A stretch of DNA of 11,661 nucleotides from Candidatus Parabacteroides intestinavium (lineage in GTDB: Bacteria; Bacteroidota; Bacteroidia; Bacteroidales; Tannerellaceae), in NCBI GenBank assembly GCA_019118725.1, contig DWYO01000272.1:1-11661 (forward strand), written 5' to 3'. Below, piece after piece: positions 1 to 7,202 of this stretch. Both the position numbers and the translations under genes were made by a program. Under the pieces are notes generated by a model. The model saw nothing but the letters and a program-made list of their open reading frames with translations, was not told where the DNA came from and did no database searches. Position 1 is the stretch's first letter; each line of letters begins with the position of its first letter.

Positions 1-489
1 CGCACAATTGGGTCAAAAACAAAAATTAATGTTTGGTTCAAAAATACAGGTCAATTAAAAAGCAAAAGATTAGTTGCAGACCAATTGATCCGAAGCTCTT
101 TAGAAACTATTATTACAGACTTAAAGGAAAAGAAATCATATACTAACATTGCCTCTCTAATTGAGGCCATTGAAAACATTCCTGATATGAAAGTGTATCG
201 AAAGGATTTTTTACATGATATATGCAATGCCCTCCGAGATGCAGATCGTCTTGGTGTTTCTGCAGCAGAATCAATAGAGCGCAATCGCAATATATTGAGA
301 AGAAAAGGCCGTAAAATTCAAGGCAAAGTAATAGGTACAACATTGCTTACTAAAGGCCTTGAGTTTGATACGGTTGTTGTTTTAAATGCGCATCGTTTTA
401 ATGACAAAAGGCACTTATATGTTGCTCTTACACGATGTTGTAAACAATTGATTGTAATTTCTAATAACCATATTTTAAATCCTGATTAA
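1..489 (+). CDS. UvrD-like superfamily 1 DNA helicase, C-terminal fragment (5' end outside window)
   Basis: The frame is open from the first base, so the N-terminus and Walker A region lie outside the window; 162 residues are visible. Two motifs identify it. Residues 112-126 (GTTLLTKGLEFDTVV) match helicase motif V of the UvrD/Rep family, and residues 138-150 (HLYVALTRCCKQL) match motif VI, whose arginine contacts ATP. The protein ends about a dozen residues later, so it lacks the long C-terminal extension of housekeeping UvrD or PcrA. A short UvrD-like protein in a defence island could be a GajB-type subunit of a Gabija system or part of an OLD-nuclease/helicase pair. That is inference, because the partner gene is not visible. 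The region is AT-richer than the genes that follow. A hairpin terminator lies about 35 bases after the stop, separating it from the next operon. Confidence 0.75.
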   Translation, partial: RTIGSKTKINVWFKNTGQLKSKRLVADQLIRSSLETIITDLKEKKSYTNIASLIEAIENIPDMKVYRKDFLHDICNALRDADRLGVSAAESIERNRNILRRKGRKIQGKVIGTTLLTKGLEFDTVVVLNAHRFNDKRHLYVALTRCCKQLIVISNNHILNPD

Positions 490-524
490 TAGATTCTGTT
501 GTACGCATTGCTAGTATATTCTAT

Positions 525-563
525 AATGTCCGATTTTCTTTAAGAATTTCGGACATTTTATTG
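525..563 (+). terminator. Hairpin terminator after the UvrD-like gene
   Basis: A 9-bp perfect stem is formed by AATGTCCGA (525-533) and TCGGACATT (549-557). Further inner pairing is possible between TTCTT (536-540) and AAGAA (542-546). The stem is followed by a T-rich run. Its position just after a stop codon and just before a promoter fits a rho-independent terminator. Confidence 0.6.
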
Positions 564-591
564 CTACATCAAGAGTAATATCGTATCTTTG
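561..591 (+). promoter_or_regulatory. Bacteroidales-type promoter for the antitoxin-toxin-RM operon
   Basis: TATCTTTG at 584-591 is an exact match to the Bacteroides -7 consensus TAnnTTTG. A TTG at 561-563 sits 20 bases upstream, the expected position of the -33 element. Transcription would start a few bases before the ATG at 612, giving a very short leader. AbiEi-type antitoxins commonly repress their own operon, so an operator near here is plausible, but I see no clear repeat to assign to one. Confidence 0.6.
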
Positions 592-611
592 CAACTAGAA
601 TCATTGTGAAT

Positions 612-1202
612 ATGAAGACGATACTGACGAAGGAAATACGAAACATTATAAACCGAAACGGACCGAACAGGCTTTATATGGTGAGCGATTTTGCCTATCT
701 GAATAATGACGGGCTAGTTACTCGTGCGCTTTCCCGATTAGAGAAAGAGGGTGTGCTCATTCGTCTTTCTCAAGGTCTATATTTATATCCATTACGGAAT
801 AAGTTCGGTGTACTTCGTCCCTCTATAGAAGATATCGCATACGCCATAGCGGAAAAGGATAAGGCTCGTATTATACCTAGTGGATTGACAGCATTGAACA
901 AATTGGGACTTTCCACACAGGTCACGATGAATGCAGTCTATTTGACAGATGCCACAGCAAGGGAACTTACTATCGGGAACCGTAAAATCATATTCAAGCG
1001 CAGCGCACCTCGTAATTTTGCCTACAAGACAGACTTGTTTCCACTTATAGTCGCTGCCATGAAAGAATTAGGGAAAGATAACGTGACAGATGAACAGGTT
1101 GCAATCATAAAACAAGCCATTGAAAAATATGGTAGTCTTGATGAAATCAAATACGATTACAGCATTGCCCCGCAATGGATTAAACAAAGACTTGCATTAT
1201 GA
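612..1202 (+). CDS. AbiEi-like antitoxin/transcriptional regulator (DUF6088 type)
   Basis: This 196-residue protein has an N-terminal winged-helix region, roughly residues 1-65. It includes LVTRALSRLEKEGVLIRLSQ followed by a GLYLYP wing, the typical start of AbiEi/DUF6088 antitoxins. The rest is an alpha/beta domain containing SGLTALNKLGLSTQ. I chose the ATG at 612 over the in-frame GTG at 606 because Bacteroidales genes normally use ATG and a promoter lies just upstream. The stop overlaps the start of the AbiEii-like gene in ATGA, which indicates translational coupling. In known AbiE systems AbiEi represses its own promoter and counters the AbiEii toxin without a stable protein complex (type IV toxin-antitoxin). 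It is shorter than classical streptococcal AbiEi, as DUF6088 members are. The function is inferred from family and context. Confidence 0.8.
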   Translation: MKTILTKEIRNIINRNGPNRLYMVSDFAYLNNDGLVTRALSRLEKEGVLIRLSQGLYLYPLRNKFGVLRPSIEDIAYAIAEKDKARIIPSGLTALNKLGLSTQVTMNAVYLTDATARELTIGNRKIIFKRSAPRNFAYKTDLFPLIVAAMKELGKDNVTDEQVAIIKQAIEKYGSLDEIKYDYSIAPQWIKQRLAL

Positions 1203-2212
1203 ATTTTACTAAGCTTACAAAAGAAGAACAACTTACCATTTTGGCTAATGTAGCCGAAGAGAAAGGGATTGTGGACAATGCCGTAGAAAAGGACTACTGG
1301 GTCAGTATGGTGTTGCGTGCCATATTTTCTTTGCCGTATGCAGCAGCTTTTGTTTTCAAGGGAGGAACAAGCCTTAGCAAAGGTTGGGAATTAATAGAAC
1401 GGTTTTCGGAAGATATTGACCTTGCAATAGATCCCCAATATCTCGGTTTCACAAATATTGAGACTAAAAGTCAACGGACTAAGTTGCGGAAAGACTCCAA
1501 GAAGTTCATAGATGGCACTTTTGCGCTTGACGTAGAGAACAGATTAAAAGAGTATGGTCTTTCAGAGTGTTGTAAAGTCATAGTTCCGGAGACATCTGTC
1601 AGCGACCTTGACCCTGTAGTCCTGTTTGTCGAGTATAATTCAGTGCTGCAAACGAAAATGCAATATATACCGGAGCGAGTCAAAGTTGAGATAAGTTGTC
1701 GTTCTCTCATGGAACCGTCGGAACAGATAGAAATGCGTTCTATGATAGAAGATGCCTATCCGGATGAAGATTTTTCATTGCCGATATTTACAGTCCCCAC
1801 AGTAGTGCCAGGACGGACATTCTTGGAAAAGGTTTTTCTTTTGCATGAAGAGTTTAACCGTCCCAATGGCTGTACACATATCGAACGTATCACACGACAC
1901 ATGTATGACATTGTAAAGATGATGGATAAACCGTTTGCTATGGAAGCAATGCAGGATGTACAATTATACGAGGACATTGTGACTCATCGTAAAAAGTTCA
2001 CGGCTTGGAGTGGATTGGACTATACGAGTCATCTTCCACACACAATATCGTTCCTGCCTCCTGAAAGCATCGAAGATGTTTTGCGTGACGACTATAAGCA
2101 GATGCAAATCGGCTTCATCTATGCCAATGCACCTTCTTTCGATGAGATTATGGAACGATTGAGTGAGTTGCAAAGCAGATTTAGGACATTGGTATGGAAA
2201 AATTATCGTTGA
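1199..2212 (+). CDS. AbiEii/AbiGii-family nucleotidyltransferase toxin
   Basis: This 337-residue protein shows the AbiEii nucleotidyltransferase signature. An NTP-binding loop, FKGGTSLSKGW, lies at about residues 53-63. A metal-binding acidic pair follows in FSEDIDLAI (D72 and D74, about residues 69-77). A conserved VEKDYWV near residues 29-35 is also typical. C-terminal helical segments with a TFLEKVFLLHEEF motif lie around residues 200-220 and match the family. Characterised relatives transfer nucleotides to an RNA target (tRNA for MenT-type enzymes), stopping growth and aborting phage infection. The catalytic residues look intact, so the toxin is probably active. It overlaps its antitoxin by four bases and ends only four bases before the next gene, which places the toxin-antitoxin pair at the head of the restriction-modification operon. 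Confidence 0.88.
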   Translation: MNFTKLTKEEQLTILANVAEEKGIVDNAVEKDYWVSMVLRAIFSLPYAAAFVFKGGTSLSKGWELIERFSEDIDLAIDPQYLGFTNIETKSQRTKLRKDSKKFIDGTFALDVENRLKEYGLSECCKVIVPETSVSDLDPVVLFVEYNSVLQTKMQYIPERVKVEISCRSLMEPSEQIEMRSMIEDAYPDEDFSLPIFTVPTVVPGRTFLEKVFLLHEEFNRPNGCTHIERITRHMYDIVKMMDKPFAMEAMQDVQLYEDIVTHRKKFTAWSGLDYTSHLPHTISFLPPESIEDVLRDDYKQMQIGFIYANAPSFDEIMERLSELQSRFRTLVWKNYR

Positions 2213-2216
2213 AGGT

Positions 2217-3215
2217 ATGGATAGAATAAATGTTGATATAAACGAAACAGAGATTTTTAATCTTTATCCGGAAGTACTGGAAACGTTACTCAAAGACCAT
2301 ACGACAGGACGGAATATCTTTTGGGCAACGGATTCGTATGCACATAGGGGAGATGGATTTCAGTATAGTGATGCCATAACAGTTGGGCATATTATTGGCG
2401 AAAACGGGATGGTGATACGACCGCGTGCCTTGAAGAGCAAGGACGAACAGACGGAACGGACAAAGGAAATGGCAGAGGTATTTACTCCGTCATGGGTTTG
2501 TAATGCCCAAAACAATCTTGTGGACGAGGCTTGGTTCGGAAGGAAAGATGTATTCAACACCGTTGACGATACGCAGCATACATGGATGGCCAATCCCGAC
2601 AGAATTACTTTCCCGAATAACAAGACATGGAAGTCATATGTCCGGGAGACAAGGATGGAAATCACTTGCGGTGAAGCCCCTTACCTCGTCAGTCGTTATG
2701 ATACTACGACCGGGCTTCCGATAGAATTGAATCAACGCATCGGAATGCTCGACCGGAAACTGCGTGTAGTCAGTGAAAACACCGGAACAAGTGGTGAATG
2801 GCTTGATATGGCGCAGGAAGCCTATAAGAACATATATGCCTATGAATGGCAGGGAGACAATTTGCTTTTGGCCCGTGAGGCTCTGCTAGTTTCCTTTGCG
2901 GAATACTATTATGCAAAATTTGGAAAAATGCCGTTGGCAAAGTCCCTGCTTTATATAGCCTATATCATTTCCTGGAATGTGTGGCAAATGGACGGACTTA
3001 AAGGAGTTGTTCCGGACAGTTGCAAGAATGGTGTAAAAGTCATGACGCGAGACTTATTCGGAGCGACTGAAAATGTTGAATATTGTTCAGGATGTCGTGA
3101 TGGAGGATTCAGAAACCATAACGGGATTTACTGCCTAATAAGGGACTGGGGATTGAAAGACCCCAAAACGGGAGAGAATAACAGAAAAATAAGGTTTATA
3201 GACCTGATAAAATAA
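2217..3215 (+). CDS. Restriction endonuclease 'subunit M'-like protein
   Basis: This 332-residue protein resembles proteins labelled 'restriction endonuclease subunit M' beside large helicase-methylase proteins. MAEVFTPSWV (85-94) looks like the FTP motif X of N6-adenine methyltransferases. ITCGEAPYLVSRYD (149-162) could be a variant of the SAM-binding motif I, and YEWQGDNLLLAREALL (209-224) resembles the region that follows it. No NPPY/DPPY catalytic motif is present; NPPY occurs in the next protein. Three cysteines (C290, C293, C306) near the end might bind a metal. I chose the ATG at 2217, four bases after the toxin stop, over a GTG at 2163 inside the toxin gene. The gene ends 12 bases before the large protein, so the two are probably co-expressed and may act together in modification. 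The exact role is inferred. Confidence 0.65.
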   Translation: MDRINVDINETEIFNLYPEVLETLLKDHTTGRNIFWATDSYAHRGDGFQYSDAITVGHIIGENGMVIRPRALKSKDEQTERTKEMAEVFTPSWVCNAQNNLVDEAWFGRKDVFNTVDDTQHTWMANPDRITFPNNKTWKSYVRETRMEITCGEAPYLVSRYDTTTGLPIELNQRIGMLDRKLRVVSENTGTSGEWLDMAQEAYKNIYAYEWQGDNLLLAREALLVSFAEYYYAKFGKMPLAKSLLYIAYIISWNVWQMDGLKGVVPDSCKNGVKVMTRDLFGATENVEYCSGCRDGGFRNHNGIYCLIRDWGLKDPKTGENNRKIRFIDLIK

Positions 3216-3227
3216 AAGTTGTATGAT

Positions 3228-6200
3228 ATGGCAACATTTGAAACCAGCTTAAAATCCAGACTGATATATGTCTTTGCCATTTCCGATGAATGGCATAAGG
3301 ACTGTCTGAAAGTGGGTGAAACAACATTGGAGGAGGATGACGGGAACTTTCCTTTGCCCAACAGTGAGGTACTTAACAAAGCTGCATGTGATCGTATTGA
3401 CCAATATACGAAGACGGCAGGTATTGCCTATACCCTGCTCCATACGGAAATGACCGTATTTTTCAAAGGTGGAACAATTAGCTCCTTCAACGATAAGCAG
3501 GTACACAGCGTATTGGAGCGTTCAGGTGTTAAGAAAAAGACGTTTGATACTGTGAAAGGGGCGAATGAATGGTTCTGCTGCGACCTTGAAACAGTCAAGA
3601 AAGCGATACATGCAGTTAAGAATGGACAGAACAGTCTGAATGCAAGTGACATCAGCCATACTCAAACTCCTATAATCTTCCGTCCAGAGCAGCAAGCTGC
3701 TATTGACAAGACAAAAAAGCAGTTCAAGAAAGGCTCACAAATGCTTTGGAATGCAAAAATGCGTTTCGGCAAGACCTTATGCGCCCTGCGTGTGGCAAGG
3801 GATTTAGATATGCGACGCACCATTATCCTTACTCACCGTCCCGTAGTTGATGAGGGCTGGTTTGAGGATTTCGGTAAGATATTTTACGACCGTACCGACT
3901 ATCATTATGGTTCCCGCACAAAAGGAGAAGATTTCGATTCCCTTGAACGGCTGGCGAAAAAAGGAGGCAAGTATGTCTATTTTGCCTCCATGCAGGACAT
4001 GCGTGGCGCCCAATTGGTCGGTGGAAAATTTGACAAGAACAATGAAGTGTTCTCCACCGAATGGGATTTTCTGATTGTGGATGAAGCCCACGAAGGAACA
4101 CGTACAGAATTGGGAGAGGCTGTTATTAAGGAGCTGACCAAGGTAAACACGAAAGTGCTTAAGCTTTCAGGGACGCCATTCAATCTGCTTGATGATTACA
4201 CAGAAGAGGAAACGTACACATGGGATTACACCATGGAGCAACGCGCCAAAACAGAATGGGACTTGTTGCACATGGGCGACCCTAATCCGTATGCTTCTCT
4301 TCCGGCCATCAATATCTACACCTACGACCTCGGAGCGTTGATGAATGATTATTCCGAAGATGAAAAGGCTTTCAACTTTCGAGAGTTCTTCCGTACAAAG
4401 GATGACGGGACATTCATTCACGAAAATGATGTTGATAATTTTTTGTCGTTGTTGTGCAAGGAGGATAAGGAAAGTCTTTATCCTTATTCCAACGACCGGT
4501 ATCGTAGTATATTTCGTCATACGCTTTGGGTGGTCCCGGGTGTCAAGGCTGCCCGTGCATTGAGTGCAAAACTGAAAGCACATCCTATATTCGGCTGCTT
4601 CGAGATTGTCAATGTGGCCGGCAACGGTGATGAAGACGAAGAAAATGCAGACGCTTTGCAAATGGTAAATACAGCCATTGGCAAGAATCCTGACAAGACA
4701 TTCACTATCACCCTGTCCTGCGGACGACTGACGACGGGTGTGAGCATAAAGCCGTGGACAGCTGTATTCATGATGGCAGGGTCATATAGTACATCTGCAG
4801 CAGGTTATATGCAGACCATATTCCGTGTGCAGACACCGTTTATATATAAAGGACGTATGAAGGAGCAATGCTATGCTTTCGACTTTGCACCAGACCGTAC
4901 CTTGCGGATGTTGGCTGAAGTTGCCAAAGTCTCAGCCAAGGCAGGAAAGGCAACGGAAGAAGACCGCAATATTTTAGGCGATTTTCTGAATTTTTGTCCT
5001 ATCATATCCATTGAAGGCTCGCAAATGAAGCCATATGATGTAAACAAGATGATGGGGCAACTCAAGAAAGCTCAGATAGAAAAGGTGGTGCAATGTGGCT
5101 TCGAAGATGGGGCATTGTACAATGATGAGTTACTCAAACTTACGGATGTGGATCTTGCAGACTTCAAGAATCTGAAAGGAATCATCGGTAAGACCAAGGC
5201 CATGCCTAAGTCTGGTGATATTGATGTTAACAAGCAAGGCTTTACAAATGAGGAGTATGCGGAAAAAGAAAAACTAGAAAAGAAGTCGAAACGTGAACGC
5301 ACTCCAGAGGAGCAAGCCAGGTTGGACGAATTAAAGAACCGACATAACCAGCGTAAGGATGCCATTTCTATTCTACGCGGTATTTCTATTCGTATGCCGC
5401 TGCTTATATTCGGAGCAGAACTGAAAGACGAAGATGAAGAGATAACCATTGATAACTTTGCCAATCTTGTGGACGATACTTCTTGGACAGAATTCATGCC
5501 AAAGGATGTAACCAAAGCCATCTTTGCCAAGTTCAAGCGCTTCTACGAGCCTGATGTGTTTCGTGAAGCGGGGAAGCGCATCCGTGCCATGACTCGAGCT
5601 GCCGACAAGTTCACCATAGAGCAGCGCATTGAACGTATAGCTGGTATATTCAACACATTCCGTAATCCTGACAAGGAAACAGTTTTGACACCGTGGCGTG
5701 TAGTCAATATGCACATAAGCGATTGCCTCGGAGGTTGGTGCTTTATGGATGAAGAGTTTAAGCAACCATTGGAAACACCGCGCTTTGTGGACAAGGGGGA
5801 GGTGACGCATTCTGTATTCAGAGCGGACAGCCTGATTATGGAAATCAACTCGAAGAGCGGTCTTTATCCATTGCTCGCTGCTTATAACATTTACCGTAAT
5901 CGTTTGGAAGCGGCCAAAGAAAAATATGGAGAAGTAGGTAATGCCTTTGCCATGCAGTTATGGGATCTGACCATTGAACAGAATATTCTTGTAGTATGCA
6001 AGACCCCTATGGCTCGTAGTATTACTCGCCGTACTCTCGTCGGCTTCCGCGATACGAAAGTACATGCCGAATATTATAAAAATTTAATTGAAAACATATC
6101 CCAGAATTCAGACCTAGTCGTAAATACGCTACGTGACGGCAAGAATTTTTGGGGCATAAACGAAAACAAACATATGACTATAGATGCCATTATAGGAAAT

Positions 6201-7196
6201 CCGCCGTATCAGGTAGTTGATGGAGGTGGAAATGGAGCAGCTGCAATACCTATATACAATAAATTTGTATGCACTGCAAAAGATATGCACCCACACTATA
6301 TCTCTATGATTATGCCAGCAAAATGGTATGGTGGCGGAAGAGGATTGGATGATTTTAGGAAAATGATGCTCAATGAGACACATATTGACTACATTAAAGA
6401 TTTCCCTAATCCGAAGTCGGTTTTCCCTACTGCAAATATCAGTGGCGGAGTATGTTTTTTCAGATGGTCAAAAACTCACAATAGCAACATTGCTCTGTTT
6501 ATAAATGCCTTTGACGGAACAGTAATTGAATCTAAGCGACAATTAAATGAATTTCTTCAATATGACATATTCCCAAGATACAATGAAGCGGTTGCTATAT
6601 TACACAAAGTCATTTCATCTAATGGTTTTGAAAGTCTTTCTAAAATAGTAGCTCAATATAAGCCGTTTGGACTGAGGACGTACATACGAGGAACTGAAAA
6701 CAAGCAAAATGAAACAGATGTATTGGTGCATTCGAGCGGAGGATGTGGTTTCATTTCAAGACAAGAGATTCCTGTCAGCTTAGATTATATAGACAAATAC
6801 AATGTCATAACTGGTAAAGCCTTATCAGGACATTTGGGCGAAAGTGATGAAAACGGTCAGGTAAAAGTTCTCGCTACAACCAAAATTATTTTACCAGGTG
6901 AAGTTTGTACGGAGTCATATATCGCGATGGGAAAATTTGACACAGAATTTGAGGCCTATAATCTGTACAAATATTTATGTACAAAAGTATCTCGTTTCTT
7001 ACTGTTGCAAGCTCTGCCTACTATGGATATTCGAAAAGAGAGTTTTAGATTTGTTCCGCTACAAGATTTTACCGATTCAAGCGACATTGACTGGAGTAAA
7101 CCGATAGAAAACATTGACCGTCAGCTTTATCGAAAATACGGTTTGAATGATGAAGAAATCGGCTTTATCGAAAGAATGATAAAGCCGATGGAGTAG
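3228..7196 (+). CDS. Single-polypeptide restriction-modification enzyme: GIY-YIG/T5orf172-like nuclease, SF2 helicase, Eco57I-type N6-adenine methyltransferase
   Basis: This 1322-residue protein starts at ATG 3228; an upstream in-frame TTG (3219) is unlikely. Residues about 12-130 resemble a T5orf172/GIY-YIG nuclease: LIYVF, KVGETT (28-33), DKQVHSVLE (89-97) and NEWF. An SF2 helicase follows: FRPEQQAAI, motif I MRFGKT (178-183), DEAHEG (285-290), LSGTPFNL (313-320), motif V around 495-510 and motif VI YMQTIFRVQTP (527-537). A charged helical linker lies near 670-700. Then come EINSKSGLYPL (872-882), a possible degenerate motif I, and the catalytic motif IIGNPPYQ (988-995). The last ~330 residues, with MIMPAKWYGGGRGLDDF, hold the rest of the methylase and probably target recognition. 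The layout recalls Type ISP enzymes, which put nuclease, translocase, methylase and recognition in one chain, but with a different nuclease. The NPPY codons lie in an inverted repeat, so everything downstream appears exchangeable by DNA inversion. Confidence 0.88.
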   Translation: MATFETSLKSRLIYVFAISDEWHKDCLKVGETTLEEDDGNFPLPNSEVLNKAACDRIDQYTKTAGIAYTLLHTEMTVFFKGGTISSFNDKQVHSVLERSGVKKKTFDTVKGANEWFCCDLETVKKAIHAVKNGQNSLNASDISHTQTPIIFRPEQQAAIDKTKKQFKKGSQMLWNAKMRFGKTLCALRVARDLDMRRTIILTHRPVVDEGWFEDFGKIFYDRTDYHYGSRTKGEDFDSLERLAKKGGKYVYFASMQDMRGAQLVGGKFDKNNEVFSTEWDFLIVDEAHEGTRTELGEAVIKELTKVNTKVLKLSGTPFNLLDDYTEEETYTWDYTMEQRAKTEWDLLHMGDPNPYASLPAINIYTYDLGALMNDYSEDEKAFNFREFFRTKDDGTFIHENDVDNFLSLLCKEDKESLYPYSNDRYRSIFRHTLWVVPGVKAARALSAKLKAHPIFGCFEIVNVAGNGDEDEENADALQMVNTAIGKNPDKTFTITLSCGRLTTGVSIKPWTAVFMMAGSYSTSAAGYMQTIFRVQTPFIYKGRMKEQCYAFDFAPDRTLRMLAEVAKVSAKAGKATEEDRNILGDFLNFCPIISIEGSQMKPYDVNKMMGQLKKAQIEKVVQCGFEDGALYNDELLKLTDVDLADFKNLKGIIGKTKAMPKSGDIDVNKQGFTNEEYAEKEKLEKKSKRERTPEEQARLDELKNRHNQRKDAISILRGISIRMPLLIFGAELKDEDEEITIDNFANLVDDTSWTEFMPKDVTKAIFAKFKRFYEPDVFREAGKRIRAMTRAADKFTIEQRIERIAGIFNTFRNPDKETVLTPWRVVNMHISDCLGGWCFMDEEFKQPLETPRFVDKGEVTHSVFRADSLIMEINSKSGLYPLLAAYNIYRNRLEAAKEKYGEVGNAFAMQLWDLTIEQNILVVCKTPMARSITRRTLVGFRDTKVHAEYYKNLIENISQNSDLVVNTLRDGKNFWGINENKHMTIDAIIGNPPYQVVDGGGNGAAAIPIYNKFVCTAKDMHPHYISMIMPAKWYGGGRGLDDFRKMMLNETHIDYIKDFPNPKSVFPTANISGGVCFFRWSKTHNSNIALFINAFDGTVIESKRQLNEFLQYDIFPRYNEAVAILHKVISSNGFESLSKIVAQYKPFGLRTYIRGTENKQNETDVLVHSSGGCGFISRQEIPVSLDYIDKYNVITGKALSGHLGESDENGQVKVLATTKIILPGEVCTESYIAMGKFDTEFEAYNLYKYLCTKVSRFLLLQALPTMDIRKESFRFVPLQDFTDSSDIDWSKPIENIDRQLYRKYGLNDEEIGFIERMIKPME
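6182..6211 (+). repeat. Left 30-bp inverted-repeat arm, coding for DAIIGNPPYQ
   Basis: All 30 bases are identical to the reverse complement of 8200-8229. The arm begins one base before the D986 codon and covers the codons for D986-Q995, including the catalytic NPPY of the expressed methylase. The bases directly outside differ between the two arms (T versus C before, G versus A after). Identity at every third codon position is more than protein conservation would give. Confidence 0.95.
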
Positions 7197-7202
7197 TCAT
7201 CT

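Noticed and set aside
2163..2216. Earlier GTG start of the subunit M gene inside the toxin gene
   Set aside because: The 18 added residues have no family resemblance, and the ATG at 2217 gives normal four-base spacing after the toxin stop.
4167..4661. - strand ORF of 164 residues inside the helicase region
   Set aside because: It lies entirely within a strongly supported gene on the other strand and shows no domain.
6182..6211. Inverted repeat as mere protein-level conservation of NPPY in two related genes
   Set aside because: All 30 bases match, including synonymous positions, while identity ends abruptly on both sides and the rest of the two genes has diverged.
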